This document shows, piece after piece, positions 13,225 to 24,877 of a DNA stretch of 64,000 bases. The DNA is from Marthasterias glacialis (lineage: Eukaryota; Echinodermata; Asteroidea; Forcipulatida; Asteriidae): the NCBI GenBank assembly GCA_911728455.2, contig OU452223.1, forward strand, positions 13,305,423 through 13,369,422, read 5' to 3'. The first letter of the stretch is position 1. Every line of letters starts with the position of its first letter. Below the pieces are notes generated by a model. That model saw only the letters and a list, made by a program, of their open reading frames with translations, did no database searches and was not told the origin of the DNA. Position numbers and translations under genes: made by a program.

Positions 13225-13661
13225 CCGCTACCCAGCAACACGCATATCCTTCCCGGCACAAACAACCACCCCAGAAACCTCCTAATAACAAGCACCTGCA
13301 CCAACATGCTCATGAGACGCAGCCTAGTGAGCACCCTCGGCAGCAACCTGTGCAGCAGCTGCCAGTGCAGCAGCTGCCAAACCCAGCACAACAGCAACTG
13401 ACTAACACACACCAGCAGGAGAACCATACAGACACCACGCTGCTGCAGCAGAAGCAGCAGCAGCAACAACTGCAGGAGAAAACTCAAGTGATTGGTAGTG
13501 CACAACCAGCCCTTATTAATGGTAATCCTACTGCCTGCAATGATACAGTCAGTGACCCTAAGAACTCCTCTGTAAACAGCCAAGATTTCTCAAGAAGAAG
13601 GGTGTCTTTTGCCCAGGCTGACGACAAAAGCAGTGACAAGGAGGCGAAAAACAAATTGTAA
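3617..13661 (+). CDS. IQ-motif protein with Gln-rich C-terminal region, six exons, 5' end incomplete
   Basis: Probable calmodulin-binding protein. Exons joined by GT-AG sites in matching phase: about 3617-4097, 8433-8608, 10667-10917, 11141-11284, 11735-11840, 13005-13661. From 3629 these give exactly 601 codons including the stop. The first part is rich in Ser, Thr and Glu and looks disordered. A perfect IQ motif (IQAVIRGFLAR) is created across the first intron, followed by a degenerate second one (IQRWLQMWKKR). Later exons encode charged, Ser-rich sequence, then a Q10 tract and a Gln/Pro-rich tail. IQ motifs bind calmodulin or myosin-type light chains; that is family knowledge. I do not recognise the orthologue. 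The reading frame is closed by a stop at 3614, so either upstream exons exist or translation starts at the in-frame ATG at 3887. A poly(A) signal AATAAA lies at 13830. Confidence 0.75.
4098..8432. other. IQ-gene intron 1
   Basis: 4.3 kb, holding one SINE, a G-rich run near 4620 and a poly-C run near 8330. No other exon was recognised. Confidence 0.6.
4783..5060 (+). mobile_element. tRNA-derived SINE, copy 1
   Basis: The head resembles a type-2 tRNA: box A-like GGCCAAGTAGTC and box B GGTTCGAATCC. The body shares an identical 36-base core (4892-4927) with the copy at 23.8 kb. It lies in IQ-gene intron 1, same strand. Confidence 0.8.
8433..8608 (+). CDS. IQ-motif gene, exon 2
   Basis: The acceptor CTTTCTTTTAG precedes TG, which completes a Val codon with the last base of exon 1. 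It encodes the rest of the first IQ motif (IRGFLARREFKR) and a second, degenerate one. It ends at the donor CAA|GTAAGC, phase 0. Confidence 0.8.
8630..8920 (-). mobile_element. tRNA-derived SINE of a second family
   Basis: On the minus strand, box A TGGCTCAGTGG and box B GGTTCGAATCC lie about 40 bases apart. The element ends in an ATT microsatellite (8620-8655), the usual SINE tail. It starts 22 bases after exon 2 of the IQ gene. Its frame of 129 codons is not a gene. Confidence 0.75.
9018..9830. repeat. Composite inverted repeat, IQ-gene intron 2
   Basis: The segment 9018-9070 pairs with the inverse of 9775-9830 (CACAAAACTGAATT core), and ATAGACCATGT..TTACAAAAGAG near 9060 pairs with 9370-9397. 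The right 380 bases match a diverged copy at 55.78-56.19 kb. Confidence 0.65.
9909..9984 (+). repeat. Dispersed repeat family R1, copy 1
   Basis: Consensus CTCACTGATTATAAAGTTCA and later AGAAATATTTCTGTCTGAAA, ending ACTGTCAAAGTC. Other copies at 14717, 49073 and 49466, all on the plus strand. Confidence 0.8.
10667..10917 (+). CDS. IQ-motif gene, exon 3
   Basis: The acceptor CTCTTTGTAG and the donor GG|GTGAGT fit well. It encodes 83 codons plus two bases, with charged sequence containing TPYWLEDESYYDSF. The frame is continuous with exons 2 and 4. No known domain is recognised. Confidence 0.8.
11141..11284 (+). CDS. IQ-motif gene, exon 4
   Basis: The acceptor TTTACAG and donor GG|GTAGGT give a 144-base exon that keeps the frame. 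It encodes a Ser/Asp-rich stretch (ISSSSDSDYYNR). This length is a multiple of three, so skipping it would not shift the frame. Confidence 0.75.
11735..11840 (+). CDS. IQ-motif gene, exon 5
   Basis: The acceptor TCATTTTCAG and donor CGG|GTATGA bound 106 bases that complete the Gly codon begun in exon 4 and end in phase 0. It encodes a His- and charge-rich stretch including ARGFLHGFGYHDTDE. Confidence 0.75.
12279..12357. mobile_element. Short perfect hairpin, MITE-like
   Basis: Arms 12279-12305 and 12331-12357 are exact inverses over 27 bases, beginning TAAGGAAATATTTGCGGTGA. The 25-base loop is itself partly palindromic (TCTCTAGAGA). It lies in IQ-gene intron 5. Confidence 0.75.
13005..13661 (+). 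CDS. IQ-motif gene, terminal exon with poly-Q
   Basis: The acceptor TTTTGTTTTGGCAG leads into 218 codons ending in TAA at 13659-13661. Nine CAG codons and one CAA give a Q10 run near 13195-13224, followed by further QQ-rich and VQQLP-type repeats, then a basic, Ser-rich tail. The CAG run may vary in length between individuals. The 3' UTR is AT-rich and has AATAAA at 13830-13835. Confidence 0.8.
13195..13224 (+). repeat. Coding CAG tract
   Basis: Nine CAG and one CAA encode Q10. A candidate length polymorphism. Confidence 0.85.
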
Positions 13662-14716
13662 ATATTTTAGAAATTTTCTAAATATGTCTTTTTATAGAGC
13701 TTCTCTCCTTTCTTTAGTTAAATTGTGTTTTTTTTTACAAATATTATTTTCTCTTTTATTTTGTAAGTGGCCCCTATTTTTACAAATCAGATGATCTTGA
13801 ACCTGTGATGTATTTCCATCGAATTTCATAATAAAAATATAAAAATTAACACTATTTACCTCATCTCATAAAAATTTTACCTGATTTTGGCAAAGGCTGT
13901 TGTCATATCCCCCCCCCCCAAAAAAAAAGTTCAACTTCCCATTTGATTCAGAAACTCTCTCTCATCATAAATTGGTTTTCTTTAAACAGTATTTTGGCAC
14001 GAGACAATAATGAGGGAGAACATCGGGGCCAAATTCTTACCAGTGCCTAACAAAATTCACTCGAATCGCCCCAAAATTACATCATTGACAATTATACCCT
14101 CAAAAAGTCCTTTCCAACACAAAACATTGAATCTTTTGCTTGAAAAAATCATGGATATTTCCTCGGTGGCATAATCATATTAATTATATCTGCTCAAAGT
14201 GATGCATGCAGACATATTTTACTGTAAGTACAAGACACCCTGTGAAACAGAATTTGGCAGGCCAGTTTCTTACTGGCGTTAATTTTTTTGCTTTCTGACA
14301 TGAAAGATGAACTATGTTGACATGTTATTACATCATCTTAACCAGTCGCCTGTGTTGATAATCAGAATACGTCTTCACGAAAAGACAGAGAGTGAGGGTG
14401 GGAGTGACTGAAAAATCAACTATCTGCTCTCTGGACCGAATACTGCAACCCCCCAGGCACCTTGTTAAGACAAAAAGATATCACAAAACAAAGAAACCGT
14501 CGATTTCTGATTTGCCGGAGAATCATAACATGGTCGGCTGATCAGAGATTTGGTTGGTGCCTGCAGGGGGATGAGAGTGTTTGAGTCAATGCACTGTGAC
14601 ACTATGTCATGACACGGCCTGCAACAAGTCAAACGGAAACTAGAAGTGTTAGTCCTTCAAGATAAAATATAGGTTTGTTAACTATCCGACTGCCCCCCCC
14701 CCCCCCCCCCCCCCAG

Positions 14717-14789
14717 CTCACTGATCATAAAGGGCATACCAGCACCAAACCTTCAGAGAAATATTTCCATCTGAAATATTTTCATACTG
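14717..14789 (+). repeat. Dispersed repeat family R1, copy 2
   Basis: Matches copy 1 with several changes. It follows a poly-C run at 14693-14714. Confidence 0.75.
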
Positions 14790-14969
14790 TTATTAAAAAC
14801 TTTTTTTTCCCCCCACAGGAATTCAACTGGACAGAGTAAACGTAAGGAAATCCTTGTGTCCAATGATGGCACGTTTGATGTCAAAGTACTCCTCCGTAAG
14901 TCAACCCAGAGAGCTATTCTCATGTCCTGAAATCATCAATATGGAAAAAGAGCATCGGATTGTCTTGAT

Positions 14970-16255
14970 CTTTGAACCCATAACCTGTCGGGATTCAAAC
15001 CAACATCCGTTGAGATTCAAACTCACAACCGTTGGGATTGAAAACCACAACTTTTGGGGATTCGAACCAGCAACCTTTAGGGATTCAAACCAACAACAGC
15101 GGGGATTCGAAACCACAACCTTTGGGGATTTGAACCAGCAACCTATAGTGATTCAAACCCACAACCGTTGGGATTAAAAACCACAACCTTTGGGGATTCG
15201 AACCAGCAACCTATACGGATTCAAACCAACAACCGTTGGGATTTGAAACCACAGCCTTTGGGGATTCGAACCAGCAACCTATAGGGATACAAACCCACAA
15301 CTGTTGGGATTTGAAACCACACCCTTTGGGGATTCGAACCAGCAACCTATAGGGATTCAAACCCACAACCGTTGGGATTCGAAACCACACCCTTTGCGGA
15401 TTCGAACCAGCAACCTGTAGGGATTCAAACAAACAACCGTTTGGATTTGAAACTACGACCTTTTGGGATTCGAACCAGCAACTTATAGGGATTCAAACCA
15501 ACATCGTTTGGATTGGAAACCACGACCTTTGGGAATTCGAACCAGCAACCTTATAGGATTCAAACCAACATTGTTAAGATTCGAAGCCACAACCTTTGGG
15601 GATTCGAACCAGCAACCTATTGTGATTCAAACCCACAACCTTTGGGGATTTGAGCCAGTAACTTATAGGGATTCAAGCCAACAACCGTTGGGATTGAAAA
15701 CCACAACCTTTGGGGATTCGAACCAGCAACCTATAGTGATTCAAACCAACAACCGTTGGGATTGAAAACCGCAACCTTTGGTGATTCGAACCAGCAACCT
15801 TATAAAATTCAAACCAACAACTGTTGGGATTCGAAGCCACAACCTTTGTGGATTCGAACCAGCAACCGCTGGGATTTGAAACCACAACCTTTGGGATTTG
15901 AACCAGCAACCTTTGGGATTTGAACCGGCAACCTTTGGGATTTGAACCGGCAACCTTTAAGATTCAAACCCACAATCTTTAAGGTTCAAACCAACGACAG
16001 GTAGGATTCGATTCAACAGCCTTTGGGATTCGAACCCACAGCTTTTGATGATGTGAACCAGGAACCTGTAAGGATTCGAACCCATAACTTTTAGGTATCC
16101 CAACCCACAACCTTTAGAGATTTAAACCCACAACCTTTCGAGATTCAAACCCACAACCTTTCGAGATTCAAACCCACAACCTTTCGAGATTCAAACCCAC
16201 AACCTATAGAGATTCAAACCCACAACCTTCGGGGGATATGAACCAGCAACCTTGG
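14970..16255. repeat. Minisatellite with RNA polymerase III B-box motifs
   Basis: About 1.3 kb of 22-23 base units such as GGGATTCAAACCCACAACC. Three units form a 68-base higher-order repeat, clear at 15121, 15189, 15257 and 15325. On the minus strand at least ten units contain an exact B box, GGTTCGAATCC (for example 15195, 15263, 15331). No A box or tRNA fold accompanies them. Several long frames across it are repeat artefacts. Confidence 0.92.
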
Positions 16256-19200
16256 GATTTCACATCCTTCCACTTGGGCAACATGCCTCTGATACAAGTG
16301 GAATCTATCCAACCAACAATGAGCTATCATTGAGCCAATCATAGCCTTCCAGTCCAGGGAATGCTGAATATCAAATTCCAGAGCTCAGACAACATTAGTA
16401 TTCCTGGCAGCTTTAAAGATGAGTTACTTTGGCTGGACAGTACAGAATTCATTTCAAACCATGCAATGTAACCTTGCTTACAGGCTACGTCATTTCCCTA
16501 TGCTACACTCACTGAGACATCGTGTCACTATCAGAACCATGTATCTTAATAATAATGGTTTATTGATAGATTTGAGGCAGTTGTAGTCTCTGCAATAATC
16601 AATTATATCTAAGCAACTTAGACTTAAGCAATACAATCCTGAAGTGTCTTTACTAAATATCTCATTCAAAATGAGACGTATTAATTTTTCTATCTGAAAG
16701 CCATGAAATTATTCATATTTATTGAGACAAGAAATTAAGTTGACAACTTTTATGAAAGTTTAAGACACCCAATTCTTGAAGATTTTCATAAATGAGCCCA
16801 TTCAGTACAAGTAGTAAACAGTTTTGTTTGATGGCATCCATGATGACGCGGCTAGGTAATTATTAAGTATAGCATTATTGACTTGTCGGGGCCACGTTCC
16901 CTCTTGGAACTCCGGTATTAGGAAGTTGTTCGTGAAAAATTCTGCATAATACATTTCTTCATGATAAACCCTTCATGGTAAATGTCAATTGATAGCTTCA
17001 TTGGTGCGTTGCAGTAAAAGAAAACGCCTAAACACAACGACTAGGTTTAAATTTGGATGCTTTCAAACGTTAGGATTTATAATTATTCAGATATGAGGTA
17101 GATACTAAGTTGGCAAAGAGGTCGGCCTCCTGGGGATTTTCTGCAACGCATCTTATCTTGAGCATTTTGTCCTTTTTTTCTTCTCGGGTTTCTGCAGGCC
17201 TGAGGGACACAGTGCTAGTCACTTATGAGAATTCAAGTAGTTCTTTACACCAGAAACATGATTTAAAATAATTTTTTGAATCAAGGGCATTTTTTGTAAA
17301 GCTGAAATTCAGAAAACCAAACTTTACAAAATCTATTCATATCATATGTTAACTTTTGCATCGATGATAAAGAATATTATTACAAATGATATTATTTACT
17401 CATAGTCTGTTTACTGATTCGTTGTCACACATTGAAAATGTATTCTTACATATGAGGATTTGATAGCCAGTGAGTGACGTCACAGTATTACAAATTCGAC
17501 GTGAACGTATTGTGGCGCCAATTTGTCAAACTGACTGTTGCAAAAATTGCTGTTTTGTTAAAACAGAAAATGTCCATGGCTTAAAACTTGTAAAATAAGG
17601 GACAATTGAAACCTTTTCTTTCATACGTTAAATAATAGTTTTATGGTTAATTATAGTGTTTTGTGCACTGCGTGTATATACGAAATTATATTTTTTAGTT
17701 CACTTGTTAAAGTGTCTTCAATTTTGCAGTTCACAAAATTAAGATAATTTGAATAAAATTTATGCAGTTTTCTGAAGTTGCTTCATTTTTGTCTATTAAG
17801 GAAAATATGAGATGTATTTATTATATTTAAATATAGATTTTATTTCTAAATAAATGAATTTTAACAATTTTGCAGTTATGTTAAAGATCAGTACTTTTAC
17901 TAAATTTCTGTGTAGTTTAGAAAAGAAATATTGGCAGTCTAAATTCTGAGGTTAATAACGACGGCCTAGTTTAAAAAAAATTGTTTTAATTGTTTTGTAT
18001 TATTATTATTATTTTTTTAATGCTAAGCTTATTAGTATATTATTGTTTAGCAAAAGCAGAGACAGGCTACCAGTCAAAGTATAGTGTACTTTACATTGCT
18101 TGGAACAGGATGGTTCAAAGCTAGTGTTTTTGCCTATGAAATCAGGGCCTGTAGCGTGAGTAAAACAATATAGTTGAGTTACCAGCCAAAATACCCTTGG
18201 ACGTGGACCGCTTATATCAATGGTTCCATCTTACACATTAGTTCCCTTGGTAGAATTTTGTGTTGTACACTTTCCCTTCTGAACACAGCTGTACGGGATT
18301 GGATCCAGAGATTTCTGCTAAACGTTTCACAATGCAATAATTGATCATTGTGGCATACATGAATTAGAGAAAATAATTTTATTATTTTGCATAAAACATA
18401 ACGTATATGATGACCAAAGTGCAATCTTAACGGCTCTGGGTCGAATGTCATAAAGCTGTTTAGCCGAAAATATATATATATTTTTTTTTTTTTGCTAAGC
18501 TACAAATAACCAGGGAACAAGTCAGGTGCATTATTAATTGAATTTATTCTAGGGCTGGTAACCCATTTATGAAAGACCCAACGTCATCACCCAACGATTA
18601 ACTTGGGGCGCCATTTTGGGAGTCAGATGTTACTGTGCGGTTGGGCAAGGGGTCAATGTGACAACATTTTCATGTGTTATGCAGCAAATATTGCTTAATA
18701 TGAAATAAATTTGCTAAGCTCCAATTGGGAGCTTAGACAGTAGTTCAAATGTAATTTGAAAGGTAGCGTCTCACTGATTAGCAAGACACCTTTTGAGCTT
18801 AGCAAAGTAATGGCCTAAGAAAATCTAGGAACATTACTTTGCCCATGTGACATCGAAAATTACCATTTTGTATGAGGTTTAGATTTTGCATAATTTAGGC
18901 TAAGCCTTGGCCTCGTCTGCTTTTAATTAAATCACAATTTGTCTAAAACACTCTGTGTCCGCTCTGAGCCTTTTCTAATTAAATGTCAATTTGTTCTGGT
19001 CTAATGCCTACCATGGATAAGATTTACGGGTTTCCTACGGAACAATAAGATATAAATGCATACAAAGGCTGCCTTGTCACAAGACTAATTACGGTGTTGA
19101 TAACTTTAGCAACACCGACGACTCCTGGAAAAGAAAAAGGCGCCAAAACTGGAGCTATACATTGTCTGGTTTTATGGAAATCTAATAAATACATACACTC

Positions 19201-19965
19201 GCATATGAGTCTTTATATATTTAAATGGTTGCGGAGTATTTTTCAAAGACTGTGATTTTTTTCTGAAGAGTTCGTTAATCACACTCACCTATTTTTAACA
19301 AGGAAACCATACAATCAACCTGTGCTAATTTCATCAAGTATGGTACTTCAATTTTCGATTGAAAATGGTTTCAGTTTTTGTCTTGGCTTTGGGCATGGTA
19401 CATGCACTTTCGATTCAACTAATCACGTATTTATAAAAAAAAAAAAAGTTGTTATTGGGGTGATGCTCTTGCTCACGAAAGACGAACATTTTGATATTTC
19501 AAACGGGGATCGTAATTCTCAGTGCAAAGTCAAGATTATAAAAAGCTAAAATTGAATACCCTTTATTCTGTTTGCTCGAGTATTACCAATCGGAGTTTGT
19601 GTTAAAGTGCAAATAGGGAAATGGATCAAAAAATAAATTAGAAATTACACAACTCCTTTATAATAAGTAACAAATAGGCTACTCCTAGTTTTTTTTTTTC
19701 TTGTTTGATTCTTTTATCTATGTAAAACCACAAAGATTTACCCGAATGGACAATTTTATATTATGCAAACGCAATATTCTCCTCACATCATGCTGGTAAT
19801 TTGGAATGGGCTAGTTTTATTATGTCTATCTTTATTAAGGATCGACATGGGAGCATACTTCACGTAAAACCTATTACACGTTCCTTTCCTTCTCAAATAT
19901 CCAGGACAGGAAAAGCGACGGACGTTTAAGCCATGTGACGCGTGGATGAATATTTAGCTGCAGTC
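16256..19965. other. AT-rich gene-free DNA
   Basis: No supported exon. It holds scattered TTGCTAAGC motifs (18494, 18710) like those at 12.0 and 62.4 kb, and short A/T runs. Confidence 0.5.
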
Positions 19966-20320
19966 AGCGTCGTAACTATAGGGTAACAATTTAGTTGGGG
20001 GAGGGGGGCGGCACCATTTTTCCTAGGGGGACTTTTGGCCAATTAAGACTGTACTTTCCATTTGTATTCTTCCTAAACAAGCCCCTTTTCAGCGCTTTTC
20101 TGACGTGTTGAGGTAAAACAATATACATTCTGCATGTAAATAATAAAAAAAAACCATAGTTTTGAAAACATTGAAATTACTGCATAACAGCTCATAAAAT
20201 GTAACATTTCATGCAGGTAATTTTTAATCTCAAAAGTCCAGATTTCAAATGGGGGAGGGGGTGGCACAGACATCAGTTGGGGGGGGGGGCACGTGACCCC
20301 GCCCCAATAGTTACGCCACA
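19966..20320. mobile_element. Candidate MITE with CGTAACTAT ends
   Basis: CGTAACTAT at 19971-19979 is inverted at 20307-20315, each next to G-rich (or C-rich) sequence pointing inward. The terminal repeat is short, so support is limited. Confidence 0.45.
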
Positions 20321-21397
20321 GGCTACAGTCTAGTCCCACCCCCATTATATATCTATAGCTGAAGGACTAACTTTGCATGTCTTTTGTAAAGGGTAAAGGG
20401 TCAGTTCTCCAGGAAAGACCTATCGTGCCACGGAAGAATAGTTTGTGGGATTCTTGAAATAGGGTCTAATATTTTATCTCGGGGGGGGGGGGGGGGGGGT
20501 TAGGGACTCTCGATTTTGGGTGGTTTGATTTTGGTCCTGACTTGCTCACAAGGGCCGGACCCCTTTCCCCAAATGGCTTTTCTGTTTGGAAATACACACT
20601 CATGTAGCGTTTTTTGTTTTTTTGCTTTTTGATGACGGGCGTAGCTCGGGGGACCCCGGACTACCCCCAAAATAGAAAAGAAAACTGAAGTTTAGATGTC
20701 GCTACACATTTCGAAAAAACTGAGAGACTTTTTACCCCATTTTTAGTAGTATTTTTGAATATGTATCATTTAGCATTGGTTGAATAGGACGTTGATTTAT
20801 TGGGTGCACCAGTATGATCATGGAAATCATTAGTCGTTTGGATTCGAGAGACGGCGCTGTTGTAAATTGTCTTGAGGATCTTTCTTTGGATAAAACTCAT
20901 TTGTTATAATTTCTTTAAAAAAAAATTGTTTTGAATTTAGGGAAATATAGTAGCTATTTGCTGGTCATAATAGAAACAAGAAAGTAACCCCCTCGTGTAG
21001 CTCCGGCTCCGGCTCCAATTACAAGCTAAGATTCCCCCGGTAAAATTCGTCAGTGACCTCGCCTCTGATATTGCCTTCGACATTGGAAGGTTCATTCTCG
21101 CGAGTATGAAGGTCAAACGATAAGTACATCCTGAACATATTGTTATTACTGATAGAATTGGGCCAGATATTAAGTACCGCCACCGGTCGCACGAGGCGAT
21201 TCCACTTGGAGCGGAAAAAAACTGAATTAGCGCGGACGGACGAGAACAATGGTATTTGTATCGAGTCAAAACGAGCGTCGCGGGCACTTGAAACAGTGGG
21301 CAAAATGCCACAAAAAGATCTCATTTTTTTTAGGATGAGTAAATTCATTCAAATTGTCTAGTTTTCAAGAATAATATTTACCGAGGTTATTCATCAA
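20321..21397. other. Gene-free DNA
   Basis: Contains a poly-G run near 20480-20500. Two overlapping minus frames at 20.9-21.35 kb have no recognisable domain, no splice support and no good codon pattern. Confidence 0.4.
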
Positions 21398-21857
21398 GTT
21401 TGTTTGTCGGGTGTTCGTTTGTTTGTTTGTTTGTTGGTGTGTTGGTTTGTTTTTTGTTTTGTTTGTTTGTTGGGTTGTTGGGTTGTTTGTTTGTTGGGTT
21501 GTTTGTTTGTTTGTTTGTTTGTTGGGTTGTTTGTTTGTTTGTTTGTTTGTTTGTTTGTTTGTTTGTTTGTTTGTTTGTTTGTTTGTTTGTTTGTTGGGTT
21601 GTTTGTTTGTTTGTTTGTTTGTTTGTTTGTTTGTTTGTTTGTTTGTTTGTTTGTTTGTTTGTTTGTTTGTTTGTTTGTTTGTTTGTTTGTTTGTTTGTTT
21701 GTTTGTTTGTTTGTTTGTTTGTTTGTTTGTTTGTTTGTTTGTTTGTTTGTTTGTTTGTTTGTTTTGGTTTGTTTTGGTTTTTGTTTTGTTTGTTTGTTTG
21801 TTCGTTTTGTTTGCTGGGTTGTTCGTTTGTTTGTTTGTTCGTTTTGTTTGGTTGTTT
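21398..21857 (+). repeat. (TTTG)n microsatellite
   Basis: About 450 bases of nearly pure TTTG with occasional GGG interruptions (TTGGGTTG). All six long frames here (Cys-Leu-Phe-Val or Asn-Lys-Gln-Thr repeats) are artefacts of a 4-base unit. Confidence 0.98.
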
Positions 21858-23815
21858 TTCATAGATTTTCTGTGCGATGTTCTTGTTTTAATTTACAAAA
21901 ACGAACCGAATTCTTAATGGGGTAAACACTGCACGATTTCAAAAGGAATTCTTTTCAGGTTGGTATCAGTTTTAACATTAAGCCCTGCGATTTTATAATT
22001 GATTTAATTTTAGGTTTTTTTAAATTATTTTTATTATTATTATTATTTGTTGAGGAGGTCGGTCATTACCAACCATCATTGTGTTACGCATTCGTTCTTA
22101 TATGAATCAACCAACAGTCTGGTACGGAATAAAGAGACACTCGTGAAGCGCTCGTCTAAGTGTTTCGTGCACACCATTAATCAATTGGAGCAAAATATAT
22201 GGAGAAAAACACGATTTTTTTTATTTTATTATTATTATTATTATTTTTTTTTTTTGGGGGGGGTTAACAGATGACATGTTGCGTTCCCAAAATTAACGCC
22301 AATTTTCTGACTAGATTAGTTATAGCTGCATTGAATGTTTTCGTCAAAAAGCTTGCACTACTACTTAGCCGTTTGTTTAATATTTCTGTTGGGCCATTGT
22401 TTCTTTTAAAAAATGTAAACGGTTACTTCTTATAGGCTTCCCTTTGGTAGCAATCGTTTGGAATGATTATATACCTTTTTGAAATCGACAAAACATAAAC
22501 CTTTTGGAGATGTGGCCCGAGTCAATGTTTCTCGAGCCATATCTATGAAACATGAGCACCATTCGATTGTCAAAACCGAACTCATTCATGTTTCATCTGA
22601 CTTAAAAGCACAGAAACCTGCAGCGAACATGCAATTTTCATTGTCGCATTCTTCACACCTCATTCACACAATCAAATTTGCATGTGACAAACACACAAAT
22701 TACATTGTCGTTTACGAGGTAATGTCAATAATGCAAAGCTACTTTGAATCAACCGCCGTCAACAATCCATAATGTTACTAGAGCAAACAGCGCTCTCATC
22801 TCAGCAATTTTCGACCGTGGGACTTCCACTTTGGAGCCCGCCGCTCGCGTGACGAAAGTCCTGCCGGTCGGATAGTTTCGAGTCGCGATCAGAGTCTTTT
22901 TTGTTTAAATAAATTATTGATAAAGTACATCATATGTGTTTTTTTATTTTTTATTTTTTAAGTCTACCACCCACTCTTAAAAACTGCATGAAACCCCGCC
23001 CTCCAGTAGAACATGATCTCGTGGTTGAGTTGTGAACATAATTAAGTACGATGGCATATTGTGAACGGAATGGCATGACCTAAAAAAAAAGAAGCCAAAA
23101 AAAAACAACAGATAAAGGGAAGTCTTTTTTCTGAAAAGATCGCATCGAATTCACTTTATTTGTTGCACAATCAAGCCCTGAACGACTTCTGTAGTTTTCT
23201 TAATTCGGATGAATCTTTTCGGATTTATTCTATCGTACATGAAGAAGTACCGCAGTAGGGTTTTGCCGCCCCTTAATGGAATTTCACGCCGTAACCCATT
23301 TCACTGAATGGCTGGACAAATACGGCGATTGTTCGACACTGCACGTGGCGCGCACTGTTCGGTCAATTGCGCGGACCCTAGTTTCAGGCCGTTTTCAAAC
23401 TCTTTTAATAGTCATTTTTGTCCACAGCATGTTATAGCTGGCCTGGTTTGAACTAAGCCCTTGTCCACTAATTTCGGGACAATGATTAAATTGTGAAATT
23501 AGGGTGAGGCTTGGTGTTTGTGTGGGCCGAAAGGAATCGGTGGAACGGCGTTAAAATAAACCTCACCAATCTGTCAGTGTAATTATTTTCACTGCAGACA
23601 CGCCCTTCCGCGTTGCATGCGATATCCCATGAGCACATTGCAAAGTCAAACTTGTCTACCTTTACAGTTATAATGGCCAAGTTTATATGAGCCCTCTATT
23701 GCCCAATATGCAAACAATTGGCAGACAACTACTACGAGCAGATAAAATTATCTTCACGTGTTTTTTCGAATTGGAGGGAACACCATTTATTTTCCAGTAT
23801 TGAATGTCATTTCGA
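21858..23815. other. Gene-free DNA
   Basis: No supported gene. It has ATT and T runs near 22030 and 22225-22255, and a few short open frames without domain or splice support. Confidence 0.4.
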
Positions 23816-23821
23816 CACGTC

Positions 23822-24055
23822 TGGGCCGAGCAGTCTAGTGCACCGGACTAAAAGTCCCGGCGTGTGGGCTCGAATCCCGGTCATGACATTGTGTGTCCTT
23901 GTGCGAGAAACTTTACTGTAATTGCTTCTCTTCACCCAGGAGTAAATGGGCACCTATTATGGCCGCCTGGTTGTTGTAGAGCAGACCGCATACTCCAAAG
24001 AGAGCTTAGATGATTTAAGGAATGAAATAAATGGCCCAGTGACCAGTGTAACAAA
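23822..24055 (+). mobile_element. tRNA-derived SINE, copy 2 of the first family
   Basis: The tRNA-like head has box A GGCCGAGCAGTC and box B-like GGCTCGAATCC. The 36-base core (23919-23954) is identical to that at 4892-4927, although the regions around it differ. Confidence 0.8.
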
Positions 24056-24599
24056 GTCCATGCGCCATGAGCATCAAATATTGGCAGAAACTAACTTGTT
24101 TTATATCATAAATGTCCATTAATATAGCTATTACTACCTTAATAGCACATCAAGTTTTGTAGGCATTGGTGTGCCTATAGTGGAGTACGATTTTGTTACT
24201 AAAAAAAGGTTTAAACATTTTAACTTTCGTCAGCATCTCTTTTTCTTATTAGAAATGGTTTCATTAAGAGTACTGTTCTTCGTGCACGCATTTCATTGTA
24301 CTAGGGCATGTATTTTCGTTATTTATTTTGTTGTCTATAGTATTAATAAGAGACTGAAGTGTTTCAGTTCCATACCTAGACTGAAATAAAAGAGCCAGGA
24401 TCTTATACTCTGACTCGTCCCAGGAAGTGAGGCCAGGAAGTTCAGATTACAGACCAACAAGATTATTTTATACACGTTTCCCTTTCGCAGTTGTACTGTT
24501 GTACGTGTCTTTCCACACGTACACAAACGTTGTTTGCAAAATAAAACCCCCTTTTTGGGGTGTGTGATTGCATTTGTATTCCATATTTTGCACTGGAAA

Positions 24600-24699
24600 C
24601 TAATAAAAGAGAATTTGAAGTTGAATTGCGCTTCACTGAAAGGAGATTCAAGGAAGTTTGCTGCACTCAGTTTCCAGAAGTTCTCAGACGAGAGTGAAG
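24600..24699 (+). other. Candidate 5' non-coding exon of SPFH gene
   Basis: A consensus donor AAG|GTGAGT at 24699/24700 lies 150 bases before the acceptor at 24853. It could end a 5' UTR exon. The left border is not visible, and transcript data would decide. Confidence 0.35.
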
Positions 24700-24877
24700 G
24701 TGAGTCTGAAGCCTGGTACCCGTCACGGTCACACCAATAAGTTCAGCACAGCTTGCTGAAAGTTCAATGTGTACAAAAGAGGGTAAATGGGGATGATTCA
24801 ACTGAAATTTAATGAGTTTTGTCATTTCATCTTCATTTTTATTTTCATTTCAGAGATTCAAAACTACACAGGACACC

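Noticed and set aside
13186-13583. Leu-rich minus-strand frame
   Set aside because: Shadow of the CAG-rich coding exon.
14820-14860. Exon after CCCCCCACAG acceptor
   Set aside because: The IQ gene already ends with a stop and a poly(A) signal at 13.66-13.84 kb, and the frame has no conserved content.
14854-15953. Open frames with repeated 'GFEPATxRDSNQ'-like or 'CWFES' motifs
   Set aside because: Translation of the B-box minisatellite on both strands; no start context, splice sites or domain.
14970-16255. CRISPR-like regular spacing
   Set aside because: Units are contiguous variants of one 22-23 base sequence with no unique spacers, and the DNA is eukaryotic.
20937-21348. Two overlapping minus-strand frames of 109-124 codons
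   Set aside because: No domain, no splice support, and the two frames overlap each other and a plus frame.
21365-21925. Long open frames of Cys-Leu-Phe-Val or Asn-Lys-Gln-Thr repeats
   Set aside because: Produced by the TTTG microsatellite; every frame of a 4-base repeat without a stop stays open.
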